Shown: positions 44,853 to 56,707 of the stretch, in pieces
Numbering within the stretch: position 1 is the stretch's first letter
Layout: every line of letters begins with the position of its first letter
From: Streptomyces asiaticus
Lineage (GTDB): Bacteria; Actinomycetota; Actinomycetes; Streptomycetales; Streptomycetaceae
Assembly: GCF_018138715.1 (NCBI RefSeq)
Contig: NZ_JAGSHX010000006.1
Span: forward strand, 3,038,001-3,102,000
Length of the DNA stretch: 64,000 bases
Direction of reading: 5' to 3'
Position numbers and translations under genes: made by a program
Notes under the pieces: model-generated
What the model was told of the DNA's origin: nothing
Seen by the model: the letters and a program-made list of their open reading frames with translations, nothing else
The model's database searches: none

Positions 44853-47800
44853 TCAGGACAGCCAGTCCGCCACGGCGCGGGCCGTCGTCGCGGCGTGCTC
44901 CTCCATCATCGTGAAGTGGTTCCCCGGCACATCGAGCGCGGTGTGCGGGAGCTGCCAGTACGACCGCCAGTCGCCGTCGCGGGACCAGTCGAAGAGCCGG
45001 TCGCCGGCCCGGACCAGCAGGGTCGGCGTCTTGACCTCCTTGGGCCGCCACTTCCCGAACAGCCGGAAGTACGCGCCCATGGCCAGCAGCCGGGTGTCGT
45101 CCACCGGCACCTGGCCCGCGCTCCGCTCGTCCATCCCGGCGCTCAGCCCGGGCTGGAGGGCGACGGCCGCGTCCCGGTCGTGGGAGTAGATGTCGAGCAG
45201 GACGACCGCGTCCGGGAAGACCCCCGTGCTCTCCAGCCGCGCGGCCACCTCATGGGCGAGCAGCCCGCCCGAGGAGTGGCCCAGCAGCACGAACGGCGCG
45301 CCGTCGGTCTCCCGCAGCACCGCTTCGGCCTGCGCCTCGACCACCGCCTCCGGGTTGGCCGGGAGCCGCTCCCCGGCGACGAAACCGGGGTTGCCCAGCG
45401 CCCAGACGTCCCGGTGGCCGCGGAATCCGGCGGCGAACCTGGCGTACTGGTGCGGGCCGCCGATCGACAGGATCGAGGAGAAGCACACCAGCGCGGGCCC
45501 GGTCTCACCGCGCGAGAGCCGTACCATCGGGGGCGCCTTGTCCAGCTCGGCGGCGGATCCGAACGAGGGCCGGAACCGCGAGACGTCCATCAGCAGGCGG
45601 GTGAACTCCTCCTGCTCACCGCGCTGTCCGGCCTCCCGCATCATCGCGCCGAACACGGCCGACGGCTCCGCGCCCGCCGCCTCGTCCCGCGCCGCGTCCG
45701 ACACCGTGCCGCCCTCGGCGGCCACCGCACCGGCCAGCCGCTCGAGCAGCTGCCGGGCGACCAGCTCGGGCGTCGGGTGGTCGAACAGCAGCGTCGGGGG
45801 CAGCCGCAGCCCGCTCGCGGCGCCCAGCCGGTTGCGCAGTTCGACGGCGGTCAGCGAGTCGAAGCCCTGCTCCAGGAAGCCCCGTGCGGCCCCCACCGCC
45901 TCCGCGTCCGCGAAGCCGAGGACCGCGGCGGCCTGGCCGCGGACCAGGTCCAGCACGGCCTGCTCGCGCTCCGCCTCGGCCAGCCCGGCCAGCCGCCGCG
46001 CCAGCGAGGGGCCGCCGGTGTCGGCCGCCCCGGCGGAGACCGTACGGCGCCGGGCCGGGGCCCGGACCAGCCCGCGGAACACGGATGGCAGCGCGCCCTC
46101 GGCGGCCTGCTCGCGCAGCGGCGCGATGTCCAGGTGCAGCGGTACGAGCACCGCCTCACCGGCCACCGAGCACGCCGTGTCGAACAGCTCCAGACCGTCC
46201 CGCGAGGTCAGCGGCGCCATCCCGGAGCGCTCCATACGGGCCACATCCGCGTCCGCCATGCCGCCGGTCATCGCGCTGCGCTGCTCCCACAGGCCCCAGG
46301 CCAGCGAGAGGGCGGGCAGCCCGGCGGAGCGGCGGTGCGCGGCGAAGGCGTCCAGGAAGGTGTTGGCCGCCGCGTAGTTGGCCTGGCCCGGCGCGCCGAA
46401 GGTCCCGGCGGCGGACGAGAACACGACGAAGGCGGAAAGGTCCAGATCGCGGGTCAGCTCGTGCAGATTGAGCGCCGCGTCCACCTTCGGCCGGAAGACC
46501 GTGTCGATCCGCTCCGGGGTGAGCGCGGGCAGCAGCCCGTCGTCCAGCACCCCGGCGGTGTGTACGACGGCGGCGAGCGGATGCGCCGGGTCCACCTCGG
46601 CCAGCAGCAGCGACAGCGCCTCGCGGTCGGCCACATCGCAGGCCGCGACGCTCACCTCGGCGCCCAGCGCGGTCAGTTCGCCGACCAGCTCGGGGATCCC
46701 CTGGGCACGCTGGCCGCGGCGGCTGTTGAGCAGCAGATGCCGCACACCGCGCTCGGCCACCAGATGGCGGGCGAGCTGTCCGCCGAGGACACCGGTGGCG
46801 CCGGTGATCAGAACCGTGCCGTCCGGGTCGAACTCCGGCAGCCCCTCCGGCGTCCGGTCCCCCTCCTGAGTGGCGACCTCCTGAGCGGCGGCCTCCTGAG
46901 CCGCGACCCGGGCCAGCCGGGGCGCGTGGAGGGCGCCCGCGCGGACCGCGAGCTGCGGTTCACCACCGGCCGCGGCCGCCATGAGCGCGTCGGCCGAGGC
47001 CCCCTCGCGGTCCAGGTCGAGCAGCAGGAAGCGGTCCGGGTTCTCGGTCTGCGCGGTGCGGATCAGCCCCCATACGGGCGCATGCGGCAGGTCGTGCACC
47101 TCGGCGTCCGGGGAGGTGGCGACCGCCCCGCGGGTCACGAACGCCAGCCGCGCCCCGGCGAGGCCCTCCTCGGCGAGCCACGACTGCGCGGTGTCCAGCG
47201 CCGCGTGGGTGGCCAGCCGCGCGCCCTCCGCCAGATGGCCGCCACCGCCACCGCCGGGACCGGTGAGCGGGAGCAGCACGACATCCGGCCGGGGGCTGCC
47301 CGAGGCCACCACGGCCGCGAGCTCGGTCAGATCGGGGAAGACGGCGCACTCGGCGCCGATGGACTCCAGGGCGTCGACCAGCCCGAAGGCGTCCCTGCCG
47401 GTCGCGGCGGCCTGCTCGCCGACCAGGGCCCAGCGAACGGCCGCGGGGGCCGCCGAGGGCGCCGGCACCGGCGCCCACTCCAGCCGGAACAGCGAGTCGT
47501 GGTAGGTCACCTGGGCCGCACGCAGCTGCTCCGGGGCGATGCGCCGCAGCACCAGGGAGTCCACCGACGCGACCGCGTCGCCGTTCTCGTCCGCGACGGT
47601 CAGCGCCACCGCTTCCGGCCCGGCCGGAGCGATCCGTACGCGCAGCGCCGTGGCACCCGCCGCGTGGAGGGTGACCCCGCTCCAGGAGAACGGCAGCCGG
47701 ATGCCATCGGCCCCGGCGCCCAGGAAGTCGCCGAGCGCGACCCCGTGCAGCGCGGCGTCCAGCAGCGCCGGATGCAGCCCGAACAGCGCCGCGTCGCGGT

Positions 47801-50800
47801 GCTGCCGCTGGTCAAGGCGCAGTTCGGCGAAGACCTCCGCGCCGCGCCGCCAGGCGGCCGTCAGGCCCTGGAACGCCGGGCCGTAGCCGAAGCCGCCCGC
47901 CGCGAACCGCTCGTAGAGGTCGTCCACATCGAGGGCGACGGCCTCCGCGGGCGGCCATACGGACAGGTCCGTCCCGCTGTCGGCGGCGGCGCCGGAGGCC
48001 AGCACACCGCCGGCGTGGCGGATCCAGGGCCCCTCCGAGGCGGCGCCCCGGTCCGCGTCCGGCTCCGGGCGGGAGTAAACCTCCAGCGCCCGGCGGCCGC
48101 TCGCGTCGGGCGCGCCCACGGTCAGCCGCAGCTGGATCCCGCCCCGGGCGGGCAGGATCAGCGGCGCCTCCAGGGTCAGCTCGTCCAGCAGATCGCAGCC
48201 GACCTGGTCACCGGCGCGGATCGCCAGCTCCACGAAGGCCGTACCCGGCAGCAGCACGGTGCCGGACACGGCGTGGTCGGCGAGCCAGGGGTGGGTCTGG
48301 AGGGAGAGCCGCCCGGTGAGCAGGAAGCCGTCGGAGTCCGGCAGTTCGACGGCGGCGCCCAGCAGCGGATGCCCGGCGGCGCCGAGACCGGCGGAGGCGA
48401 CATCGCCCACCGAGAGCGGCACCTCGATCCAGTAGCGCTCGTGCTGGAAGGCGTACGTGGGCAGCTCGACGCGGACCGCGCCCGTCCCCTCGTACACCGC
48501 CTCCCAGTCCACGGCCACACCGCGCGTCCACGCCTCGCCCAGCGAGAGGTGGAAGCGGTCAAGACCGCCCTCGTCGCGGCGCAGCGAGCCGATCGCGGCG
48601 GCCTCGCGACCCGCGTCCTCGGCGGTCTCCTGCACCCCCATCGTCAGGACGGGGTGGGCACTGGACTCGATGAAGGCTCCGAAGCCCTCGTCCAGCAGGC
48701 GGCGGACGGCGCTCTCCAGCTCGACGGTGCGGCGGAGGTTGGTGAACCAGTACTCGGCGTCCAGCTCGGAGCCGTCGACCCACTCCCCCGTGACGGTGGA
48801 GAGGAACGGCACCTGGGCGTTCTTCGGCTGTACGGGCGCGAGCAACTCCAGGAGCTCCTCGCGGAGGAGTTCGACCTGGGCCGAGTGCGAGGCGTAGTCC
48901 ACCGGCACCCGGCGCGCCCGCACCTCATCGGCCTCGCAGGACGCCAGCAGCTCCTCCAGCGCCTCGGGCTCACCCGAAACCACCACCGACGACGGGCCGT
49001 TGACGGCCGCCACCGAGATCCGCTCCTCGCCCCAGGGCGCGATCCGCTCCCGTACATCCGCCACGGGAAGCGCCACCGAGACCATGCCGCCCTTGCCCGC
49101 CAGCACCCGGCCGATCGCCTGGCTGCGCAGCGCCACCACACGCGCCGCGTCCTTCAGCGACAGAATCCCCGCCACACACGCCGCCGCGATCTCTCCCTGG
49201 GAGTGGCCGACGACGGCGGACGGGACGACGCCCAGCGAACGCCACAGCTCCGCGAGCGACACCATCACCGCGAACAGCACCGGCTGGACCACATCCACCC
49301 GGTCCAGCGACGGCGCGCCCTCGGCACCCCGCAACACATCGACCAACGACCAGTCGGTGAACTCCGCGAGCGCGGCGGCGCATTCGTGGATACGGGACGC
49401 GAAGACGGGCGAGGCGTCCATCAGCCCCACCGCCATCCCGGCCCACTGCGACCCCTGCCCGGGGAAGACGAACGCCGTCTTGCCGGCCGTCCCGGTGCCC
49501 TGGACCAGCTGGGCCACCGCCTCGCCCCGGGCGAGTGCCGTCAGGGCGCGGACGAAGTCCTCGCGGTCCGTGCCGACCAGCACCGCGCGCTGGTCGTGGA
49601 CGGCGCGGGTGGTGGCCAGGGAGTAGCCGACGTCGGCCGGGCGCGGGCCCGGGTGGGCGTCGCGGTGAGCGTCGTGGCGGGCGTCGAGGTCGGCGTCGCG
49701 GCAGGCGTCGCGGTGAGCGTCGAGGTGGGCCAGCAGCCGCTCGGCCTGGGCGCTCAGCGCCGTCTCGCTCCTGCCGGACAGGATCCACGGCAGCGGACCC
49801 GGCTCGGGTGCGGCCGCTTCGGTGGCCGTGGGCCGCTCGGCAGGTGCCTGCTCGATGATGGTGTGCGCGTTGGTGCCGCTGATGCCGAACGAGGACACCG
49901 CGGCCCGGCGCGGACGGCCGGTCTCCGGCCACTCCGTCTGGTCGGTGAGCAGCGACACCGCGCCCGCCGTCCAGTCCACGTGCGGGGACGGCTCGTCCAC
50001 GTGCAGGGTCCTGGGCAGCACACCGTGCTCGATGGCCTTGACCATCTTGATGATCCCGGCGACACCGGCCGCGGCCTGGGTGTGGCCGAAGTTGGACTTC
50101 ACCGAGCCCAGCCAGAGCGGTTCGTCCTCGGTGTGCTCCTGGCCGTAGGTGGCGAGCAGCGCCTGCGCCTCGATCGGGTCGCCCAGCGTCGTACCGGTGC
50201 CGTGGGCCTCGACCACGTCCACCTCCGAGGCGGACAGCCGGGCGTTGGCGAGGGCCTGACGGATGACGCGCTGCTGGGACGGGCCATTGGGGGCGGTGAG
50301 GCCGTTGGAGGCACCGTCCTGGTTGATGGCCGAGCCCCGGACGATCGCGAGGACCGGGTGGCCGTTGCGGCGGGCGTCCGACAGCCGCTCGACCAGCAGC
50401 ATGCCCACGCCCTCGCCCCAGGCCGTACCGTCGGCCGCGGCGGCGAAGGGCTTGCAGCGGCCGTCGGTCGCGAGGCCGCGCTGCTTGCTGAAGGCCACGA
50501 AGGTGCCGGGGGTGGCCATGACGGTCACACCGCCCGCGAGGGCGAGCGAGCATTCGCCGTTGCGCAGCGCCTGCACCGCCATGTGCAGGGTGACGAGGGA
50601 GGACGAGCAGGCCGTGTCGACGGTGACGGCCGGGCCTTCGAGGCCGAACGTGTACGAGACTCGGCCCGAGGCGACGCTGCCGGAGCTGGCGGTGCCCATG
50701 TAGCCCTCGAGGCCGTCGGGGGCGCGGTGCAGCAGGGTGCCGTAGTCGTTGTACATGACGCCGGTGTAGACACCGGTCCGGCTGCCGCGCACCGTCGCCG

Positions 50801-53800
50801 GGTCGATCCCGGCCCGCTCGAACGCCTCCCAGGTGGTCTCCAGCAGCAGCCGCTGCTGCGGGTCCATCGCGAGCGCCTCACGCGGCGAGATCCCGAAGAA
50901 GACGGGGTCGAAGTGGTGGGCGTCGTGGAGGAATCCGCCGTTGCGGGCGTAGCTGGTGCCCTGCTGGTCGGGGTCGTCGTCGTAGAGCGACTCGATGTCC
51001 CAGCCGCGGTCGGTGGGCATGTCGGTGATGGCGTCCGCGCCGTCGGTGACCAGCTTCCACAGGTCCTCGGGCGAGGTCACGCCGCCGGGGAACCGGCAGC
51101 TCATCGCCACGATGGCGATCGGGTCGTCGTCGTGGGCGGTGGCGGCGGCCACGGGCGCGGCCGCGTCCTCCTGGCTGCCCTGGGCCTCGGCCCGCAGATA
51201 CGCGGCGAGGGCGGCGGGGGTCGGGTAGTCGAAGATCAGCGTGGCGGGGAGCCGGACGCCGCTGACGGCGGTCAGGCGGTTGCGCAGTTCCACGGCGGTG
51301 AGCGAGTCGAAGCCGACCTCGCTGAACGCGCGCTGGGGCTCGACCGCTTCGGGTCCGGCGTAGCCGAGCACGGCCGCCACCTGCGTACGCACCAGGCCGA
51401 GGACGATGGCCTCGGCCTCGGCGTCGGATGCCGCCCCGGCCAGTTGCTGGGCGAGCGCGCCGGACCGCGCCGCGGCGGCGGCCTGGGCCGCGCGGCGGGG
51501 CGGGACGCGGACGAGTCCGCGGAAGAGCGGCGGCAGCATTCCGGCGCTTGCCTGTGCCCGGAGGGCGGCCAGGTCGAGGGGCATGGGGACCAGCAGCGCG
51601 TCGTCCGTGGCGTTCGTCGCCAGGTCAAACAGCTCTCGGCCCTGGTCGGCGGTGATGGCGGCGATGCCACCGCGCTGGAGGCGGGCGAGTTCCGCCTCGT
51701 CCAGGTCTCCGGCCATGCCGCCGGGCTCGGCCCACAGGCCCCAGGCGAGGGAGGTGGCGGGCAGGCCGGCGGTGCGGCGGTGCTGGGCGAGGGCGTCCAG
51801 GAAGGCGTTGGCCGCGGCGTAGTTGCCCTGGCCTGCGCCGCCGAAGACGCCTGCGGCTGAGCTGAACAGGATGAACGCGGACAGGTCCGCGTCCTGGGTC
51901 AGCTCGTGGAGGTTCCACGCCGCGTCTGCCTTGGGGCGGAGGACGGTGGTGAGGCGGTCGGGGGTGAGGGACGCGATGACGCCGTCGTCCAGGATGCCTG
52001 CGGTGTGGACCACGGCGGTGAGGGGGTGTTCTGCCGGAATGGCGGCGAGGGTTTCGGCCAGGGCGGTACGGTCCGCCACGTCGCAGGCCGACCAGTGCGC
52101 TTCGGCGCCCAACTCGGCGAGCTCGGTGGTGAGTTCGGCTGCGCCGGGGGCGGTTTCGCCGCGGCGGCTGACCAGGAGGAGGTGGCGTACGCCGCGGTCG
52201 GTTACGAGGTGGCGGGCGAAGAGGGTGCCCAGGGTGCCGGATGCGCCCGTCAGCAGCACCGTGCCGTCCGGGTTCCACTCGGGGGTTTCGGTCTCCGGCT
52301 GCGTGGTGGCGCGGGTCAGGCGGGGGGCCTTGACCTTGCCTTCGCGTACCGCGAGTTCCTGTTCGCCGGAGGCGAGGGCGGTGGGCAGGGCTTCGAGGGA
52401 GTCCGGGTGGGTGTCGGTGTCCACCAGGATGATGCGGCCCGGGTTCTCCGACTGGGCGGAGCGGATGAGGCCGTGGGCGGCGGTGTGGGCGAGGTTGGTG
52501 GCGGAGGTGAGGACCACCAGGCGGGTGTTCGCGAAGCGGTCGTCCGTGAGCCAGGTTTGGAGGAGGTGGAGGGCTTGGGTGGTGGCCTCGTGTGCGGCTT
52601 CGGCGGGCGAGGGGTTGTTCCCCACCCCGCCCCTTCCCGAATCCAGGGGCTCCGCCCCTGGCACCCCGCCGGGGCTCCGCCCCGGACCCCGGTCCTCAAG
52701 CGCCGGACGGGCTGGAGAGGCCGCGCCTGGGCGCCCTTCGGGCGTGTCCTCAAGCGCCGGACAGGCTTGATTTCGCGCACTGTCCGAGGCCAGAGGTGAC
52801 AGGGAGACCACTACGTACTGCGGGGTCTGCGCGCCCGCGTCCAGGGCCTCGGTCAACGCCTCCAGGTCCGGGTAGGGGGCGTCGGGGCCTATCGTCGTCC
52901 AGTCGGCCTGGGACACCGGCTCGGACGTTGCCGGGATCGGGGTCCAGTCCACCGTGAACAGGGCGTCCGACGCGCCGCCCGGGGCCGTCAGCTGGTCCTG
53001 GGAGACCGTGCGGAGGGCCAGGCGGTCGACCGTGGCCACCGGGGTGCCCGTTACGTCCGCCAGTTGGAGGGAGACCGTGCCGTTTCCGGCGGGCGACAGG
53101 CGGACGCGTACCGTGTCGGCGCCCACCGAGTGGATGCGGACGCCGGTCCAGGAGAAGGGGAGTCCGCCCTGGCCCGGGTTCTCGGTCAGGTCGCTGAGGC
53201 CGATGGTGTGCAGGACGGCGTCCAGCAGGGCCGGGTGGAGGCCGAAGTGGGCGGCGTCGGGCTCGGTGTCCTCGGGGAGGGCGACCTCGGCGTAGACCTC
53301 GCCGTCGGCGCGCCAGGCGGCGCGCAGGCCCTGGAAGACCGGGCCGTAGCCGAAGCCCGCCTCGGCCAGACCCTCGTACAGGCCGTCGGTCTCGATGCGC
53401 TCCGCCCCGGCGGGCGGCCAGGCGCTCAGGTCGAACGACGGGGCCGCGGGGGCGCTCTCCGCGAGGACGCCCGTGGCGTGGCGCAGCCACGGCTCCTCGT
53501 CTCCGGCCTCGTCGGGGCGGGAGTGGAGGGCGAGGGTGCGGCGGCCGGTGTCGTCCTGGGCGCCCACGGCGATCTGGAGCCGGACCCCGCCCCGCTCGGG
53601 CAGGATCAGCGGGGCCTCCAGGGTGAGCTCCTCCACCAGATCGCAACCGGCCTGCTCACCGGCGCGCACCGCCAGTTCCACGAACGCGGTGCCGGGCAGC
53701 AGCACCGCGCCCATGACGGCGTGGTCGGCCAGCCACGGGTGGGTGTCCAGCGCGAGCCGCCCGGTGAACAGGAAGCCCTCCGCGTCGGCCAGGGAGACGG

Positions 53801-56645
53801 CCGTGCCGAGCAGCGGATGATCGGCGGCGCCGAGGCCGAACGAGGAGACGTCGCCGTAGGCGGTGCCCGCGTCCAGCCAGTAGTGCTCGCGCTGGAAGGC
53901 GTACGTGGGCAGCTCGACGCGCTCGGCGCCGGTGCCCGCGTAGTACGCCGCCCAGTCGGGGGCCGTGCCCCGGGTGTGCAGGGTGGCCAGGGCGGTGGTC
54001 AGGGTCTCGGCCTCGGGGCGGCCGGACCGCAGGGCGGGGGCGAACGCCACGTGTTCGGACTCGCCCGCCAGGCACTCCTGGCCGAGCGCGGACAGCACAC
54101 CGTCCGGGCCGAGCTCGAGGTACGTGGTGACGCCCTGCGCCTCCATCGCGCGCATACCGTCGAGGAAGCGCACGGCCTCGCGGACGTGGCGGACCCAGAA
54201 GTCGGCGGTGGCGATCTCCGCGGCGGGCGCGATGCCGCCGGTGAGGTTGGAGACCACCGGGATCTTCGGGGCCTCGTACGTCAGGCTCTCCGCGACCTTG
54301 CGGAACGGCTCCAGCATCGGGTCCATCAGCGGCGAGTGGAAGGCGTGGCTGACGGTGAGCCGCTTGGTCTTACGGCCCTGCGCCTCGAACGACGCGGCGA
54401 TGGCGACAGCGGCGTCCTCATCACCCGCGATGACCACCGACGACGGGCCGTTGAGGGCGGCGATGGACACCCGGTCGGTGAGCAGCGGCGCCACCTCGTC
54501 CTCGGACGCCTGGACGGCGATCATCGCGCCGCCACCCGGCAGCCGCTGCATGAGGCGGCCCCGGGCCGCCACCAGCAGGGCGGCGGCGTCGAGGGAGAGC
54601 ACCCCCGCGACATGCGCGGCGGCGATCTCGCCGATGGAGTGGCCGGAGACCACGTCCGGCTTCAGGCCCCAGGATTCGACGAGGCGGAAGAGGGCCACCT
54701 CGATGGCGAACAGCGCGGGCTGGGTGAAGCCGGTCCGGTCCAGCGCGGCGGCGTCGTCCCCGAACAGCACGTCCTTCAGGGGACGTTCGAGGCGCGGGTC
54801 GAGCGCGGCGCACACGGCGTCCAGCGCCTCGGCGAACGCCGGGTAGGTGTCATAGAGCTCGCGGCCCATGCCGAGCCGCTGGCTGCCCTGGCCGGTGAAG
54901 AGGAACGCCAGCTTGCCCCGGGTCTCCACGCCCTGGACCACCCCGGCGGCGGGCTCACCGGAGGCGAGCGCGGCGAGGCGGTCGAGGAAGGTGGCGCGGT
55001 CACCGGCGATGACGGCGGCGCGGTTCTCCAGGGCGGCGCGGGTGGTGGCCAGCGAGTGGCCGACGGACACCGGGTCAAGATCGGGACGTTCGGCCACGTG
55101 GGCGTGGAGCCGGGCGGCCTGGGCGCGCAGCGCGTCCTCGCCCTTGCCGGAGACCAGCCACGGCAGGAGGGGGAGGGTGCGGGGCGCCGCCGTCTCCTCT
55201 GAGGGCGCCGCCGTCCCTTCGGCGGGGGCCTCCGCGGTCTCCTCCTCGGCGTCGGGGTCCTCCGCCGGGGGCTGCTCGATGATCAGGTGGGCGTTGGTGC
55301 CGCTGATGCCGAACGACGACACGGCGGCGCGGCGCGGACGGCCGGTCTCCGGCCACGGCCGGCCCTCGGTCAGCAGCGAGACGGCCCCGGCCGACCAGTC
55401 GATATGCGGTGACGGCTCGTCGATGTGCAGGGACTTGGGCACATAGCCGTGCTCGATGGCCTTGACCATCTTGATGATCCCGGCGACACCGGCGGCGGCC
55501 TGGGTGTGGCCGACGTTGGACTTGATCGAGCCCAGCAGCAGCGGCCGTTCGGCGGGCTTCTCCTTGCCGTACGTGGCGAGCAGCGCCTGCGCCTCGATCG
55601 GGTCGCCGAGCGTGGTGCCCGTGCCGTGGGCCTCGACCACGTCGATCTGGTCGGCCGTCAGCCGGGCGCTGGCGAGCGCCTGGCGGATGACGCGCTGCTG
55701 GGACGGGCCGTTGGGCGCGGTCAGACCGTTGGACGCGCCGTCCTGGTTGATGGCCGAGCCACGGACGACGGCCAGCACCTTGTGGCCGTTGCGGCGGGCG
55801 TCCGACAGCCGCTCGACCAGCAGCATGCCCGCGCCCTCGGACCAGCCGGTGCCGTCGGCGGACGCCGCGAAGGACTTGCAGCGGCCGTCGAAGGACAGCC
55901 CGCGCTGGCGGCTGAACTCGGTGAAGGTGCCGGGCGTCGACATCACGGTGACGCCGCCGGCCAGGGCGAGTGAGCATTCGCCGTTGCGCAGCGCCTGCAT
56001 GGCCAGATGGAGGGTGACCAGGGAGGATGAGCACGCCGTGTCGACGGTGAGCGCGGGGCCCTCCAGGCCGAAGGTGTACGCCACCCGGCCGGAGGCGATG
56101 CTGCTCGAACCGCCGGTGCCGAGGTAGCCCTCGACACCGGGCGGCACGGCGCGCAGCCGGGAGGCGTAGTCGTGGTACATGACGCCCGCGAAGACACCGG
56201 TACGGGTGCCGCGCACGGAGGTGGCGTCGATGCCCGCCCGCTCGAACACCTCCCAGGTGGTCTCCAGCAGCAGCCGCTGCTGGGGGTCCATCGCCAGGGC
56301 CTCGCGCGGATTGATACCGAAGAACGCCGGGTCGAAGTAGTTGGCGTCGTGGAGGAAACCGCCCTCCCGGACATAGCTCGTGCCCGCGCCGTCCGGATTG
56401 TCGTCGAAGAGCCGCCCGATGTCCCAGCCGCGGTCGGTGGGGAATTCGGAAATGCCGTCCCCGCCCTCGGACACCAGCCGCCACAGGTCCTCGGGCGAGC
56501 CGACCCCGCCCGGGTAGCGGCAGCTCATGCCGACGATCGCGATGGGCTCCTGGTCCTCCGACTCCACCTCTTGCAGGCGGCGCCGGGTCTCATGCAGGTC
56601 GGCGGTCACCCGCTTGAGAAAGTAGCGGAGCTTTTCCTCATTCAT
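44853..56645 (-). CDS. Modular type I PKS, last two modules plus thioesterase
   Basis: The product has 3930 residues. The order is docking helix (1-28), KS 33-458 (C205, H340, H380), AT 578-880 (GHSIG, HAFH: malonyl), DH 943-1210 ([11 protein letters not shown]1142), KR 1220-1645 ([12 protein letters not shown]1609: B type), ACP (S1781), KS 1842-2268 (C2013, H2148, H2188), AT 2390-2690 (GHSQG, YASH: methylmalonyl), DH 2758-3040 (H2791, D2963), KR 3045-3460 (LDD, Y3424), ACP (S3597) and TE 3715-3930 (GHSSGG S3791, H3910). All active residues are present. The chain should leave as a 2-methyl-2,4-dienoate extended by upstream modules. An in-frame repeat insertion lies at residues 1283-1346 and a DAHRDA repeat at 2308-2331. 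Confidence 0.93.
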   Translation of the reverse strand: MNEEKLRYFLKRVTADLHETRRRLQEVESEDQEPIAIVGMSCRYPGGVGSPEDLWRLVSEGGDGISEFPTDRGWDIGRLFDDNPDGAGTSYVREGGFLHDANYFDPAFFGINPREALAMDPQQRLLLETTWEVFERAGIDATSVRGTRTGVFAGVMYHDYASRLRAVPPGVEGYLGTGGSSSIASGRVAYTFGLEGPALTVDTACSSSLVTLHLAMQALRNGECSLALAGGVTVMSTPGTFTEFSRQRGLSFDGRCKSFAASADGTGWSEGAGMLLVERLSDARRNGHKVLAVVRGSAINQDGASNGLTAPNGPSQQRVIRQALASARLTADQIDVVEAHGTGTTLGDPIEAQALLATYGKEKPAERPLLLGSIKSNVGHTQAAAGVAGIIKMVKAIEHGYVPKSLHIDEPSPHIDWSAGAVSLLTEGRPWPETGRPRRAAVSSFGISGTNAHLIIEQPPAEDPDAEEETAEAPAEGTAAPSEETAAPRTLPLLPWLVSGKGEDALRAQAARLHAHVAERPDLDPVSVGHSLATTRAALENRAAVIAGDRATFLDRLAALASGEPAAGVVQGVETRGKLAFLFTGQGSQRLGMGRELYDTYPAFAEALDAVCAALDPRLERPLKDVLFGDDAAALDRTGFTQPALFAIEVALFRLVESWGLKPDVVSGHSIGEIAAAHVAGVLSLDAAALLVAARGRLMQRLPGGGAMIAVQASEDEVAPLLTDRVSIAALNGPSSVVIAGDEDAAVAIAASFEAQGRKTKRLTVSHAFHSPLMDPMLEPFRKVAESLTYEAPKIPVVSNLTGGIAPAAEIATADFWVRHVREAVRFLDGMRAMEAQGVTTYLELGPDGVLSALGQECLAGESEHVAFAPALRSGRPEAETLTTALATLHTRGTAPDWAAYYAGTGAERVELPTYAFQREHYWLDAGTAYGDVSSFGLGAADHPLLGTAVSLADAEGFLFTGRLALDTHPWLADHAVMGAVLLPGTAFVELAVRAGEQAGCDLVEELTLEAPLILPERGGVRLQIAVGAQDDTGRRTLALHSRPDEAGDEEPWLRHATGVLAESAPAAPSFDLSAWPPAGAERIETDGLYEGLAEAGFGYGPVFQGLRAAWRADGEVYAEVALPEDTEPDAAHFGLHPALLDAVLHTIGLSDLTENPGQGGLPFSWTGVRIHSVGADTVRVRLSPAGNGTVSLQLADVTGTPVATVDRLALRTVSQDQLTAPGGASDALFTVDWTPIPATSEPVSQADWTTIGPDAPYPDLEALTEALDAGAQTPQYVVVSLSPLASDSARNQACPALEDTPEGRPGAASPARPALEDRGPGRSPGGVPGAEPLDSGRGGVGNNPSPAEAAHEATTQALHLLQTWLTDDRFANTRLVVLTSATNLAHTAAHGLIRSAQSENPGRIILVDTDTHPDSLEALPTALASGEQELAVREGKVKAPRLTRATTQPETETPEWNPDGTVLLTGASGTLGTLFARHLVTDRGVRHLLLVSRRGETAPGAAELTTELAELGAEAHWSACDVADRTALAETLAAIPAEHPLTAVVHTAGILDDGVIASLTPDRLTTVLRPKADAAWNLHELTQDADLSAFILFSSAAGVFGGAGQGNYAAANAFLDALAQHRRTAGLPATSLAWGLWAEPGGMAGDLDEAELARLQRGGIAAITADQGRELFDLATNATDDALLVPMPLDLAALRAQASAGMLPPLFRGLVRVPPRRAAQAAAAARSGALAQQLAGAASDAEAEAIVLGLVRTQVAAVLGYAGPEAVEPQRAFSEVGFDSLTAVELRNRLTAVSGVRLPATLIFDYPTPAALAAYLRAEAQGSQEDAAAPVAAATAHDDDPIAIVAMSCRFPGGVTSPEDLWKLVTDGADAITDMPTDRGWDIESLYDDDPDQQGTSYARNGGFLHDAHHFDPVFFGISPREALAMDPQQRLLLETTWEAFERAGIDPATVRGSRTGVYTGVMYNDYGTLLHRAPDGLEGYMGTASSGSVASGRVSYTFGLEGPAVTVDTACSSSLVTLHMAVQALRNGECSLALAGGVTVMATPGTFVAFSKQRGLATDGRCKPFAAAADGTAWGEGVGMLLVERLSDARRNGHPVLAIVRGSAINQDGASNGLTAPNGPSQQRVIRQALANARLSASEVDVVEAHGTGTTLGDPIEAQALLATYGQEHTEDEPLWLGSVKSNFGHTQAAAGVAGIIKMVKAIEHGVLPRTLHVDEPSPHVDWTAGAVSLLTDQTEWPETGRPRRAAVSSFGISGTNAHTIIEQAPAERPTATEAAAPEPGPLPWILSGRSETALSAQAERLLAHLDAHRDACRDADLDARHDAHRDAHPGPRPADVGYSLATTRAVHDQRAVLVGTDREDFVRALTALARGEAVAQLVQGTGTAGKTAFVFPGQGSQWAGMAVGLMDASPVFASRIHECAAALAEFTDWSLVDVLRGAEGAPSLDRVDVVQPVLFAVMVSLAELWRSLGVVPSAVVGHSQGEIAAACVAGILSLKDAARVVALRSQAIGRVLAGKGGMVSVALPVADVRERIAPWGEERISVAAVNGPSSVVVSGEPEALEELLASCEADEVRARRVPVDYASHSAQVELLREELLELLAPVQPKNAQVPFLSTVTGEWVDGSELDAEYWFTNLRRTVELESAVRRLLDEGFGAFIESSAHPVLTMGVQETAEDAGREAAAIGSLRRDEGGLDRFHLSLGEAWTRGVAVDWEAVYEGTGAVRVELPTYAFQHERYWIEVPLSVGDVASAGLGAAGHPLLGAAVELPDSDGFLLTGRLSLQTHPWLADHAVSGTVLLPGTAFVELAIRAGDQVGCDLLDELTLEAPLILPARGGIQLRLTVGAPDASGRRALEVYSRPEPDADRGAASEGPWIRHAGGVLASGAAADSGTDLSVWPPAEAVALDVDDLYERFAAGGFGYGPAFQGLTAAWRRGAEVFAELRLDQRQHRDAALFGLHPALLDAALHGVALGDFLGAGADGIRLPFSWSGVTLHAAGATALRVRIAPAGPEAVALTVADENGDAVASVDSLVLRRIAPEQLRAAQVTYHDSLFRLEWAPVPAPSAAPAAVRWALVGEQAAATGRDAFGLVDALESIGAECAVFPDLTELAAVVASGSPRPDVVLLPLTGPGGGGGGHLAEGARLATHAALDTAQSWLAEEGLAGARLAFVTRGAVATSPDAEVHDLPHAPVWGLIRTAQTENPDRFLLLDLDREGASADALMAAAAGGEPQLAVRAGALHAPRLARVAAQEAAAQEVATQEGDRTPEGLPEFDPDGTVLITGATGVLGGQLARHLVAERGVRHLLLNSRRGQRAQGIPELVGELTALGAEVSVAACDVADREALSLLLAEVDPAHPLAAVVHTAGVLDDGLLPALTPERIDTVFRPKVDAALNLHELTRDLDLSAFVVFSSAAGTFGAPGQANYAAANTFLDAFAAHRRSAGLPALSLAWGLWEQRSAMTGGMADADVARMERSGMAPLTSRDGLELFDTACSVAGEAVLVPLHLDIAPLREQAAEGALPSVFRGLVRAPARRRTVSAGAADTGGPSLARRLAGLAEAEREQAVLDLVRGQAAAVLGFADAEAVGAARGFLEQGFDSLTAVELRNRLGAASGLRLPPTLLFDHPTPELVARQLLERLAGAVAAEGGTVSDAARDEAAGAEPSAVFGAMMREAGQRGEQEEFTRLLMDVSRFRPSFGSAAELDKAPPMVRLSRGETGPALVCFSSILSIGGPHQYARFAAGFRGHRDVWALGNPGFVAGERLPANPEAVVEAQAEAVLRETDGAPFVLLGHSSGGLLAHEVAARLESTGVFPDAVVLLDIYSHDRDAAVALQPGLSAGMDERSAGQVPVDDTRLLAMGAYFRLFGKWRPKEVKTPTLLVRAGDRLFDWSRDGDWRSYWQLPHTALDVPGNHFTMMEEHAATTARAVADWLS
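49653..49724 (-). repeat. Minisatellite in the KS-AT linker of the last module
   Basis: Short units around GCGTCGCGGTGAGCGTCG encode [20 protein letters not shown], an in-frame expansion in the linker between KS and AT. The other two linkers visible here lack it. Confidence 0.75.
52607..52800. repeat. Dispersed palindromic repeat inside a PKS KR region (double copy)
   Basis: On the plus strand this segment reads CCCGCCCCTTCCCGA, then palindrome CCAGGGGCTCCGCCCCTGG (52643-52661), palindrome CCGGGGCTCCGCCCCGG (52669-52685), and two tails TCCTCAAGCGCCGGAC (from 52691 and 52749). It adds about 60 residues to the KR structural subdomain without breaking the frame. Confidence 0.85.
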
Positions 56646-56707
56646 ACGTGCGTTTCCCTCTCGAGGAATCCGGAAGACCTTGTCACTTGACGTCGGCTGC
56701 GGTCGTT

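Noticed and set aside
44826..51860. A 2344-residue open frame on the plus strand opposite the PKS
   Set aside because: It is antisense to a complete PKS with intact domains and reads as Gly/Arg/Val/Gln low-complexity; such long shadow frames are normal in very GC-rich DNA.
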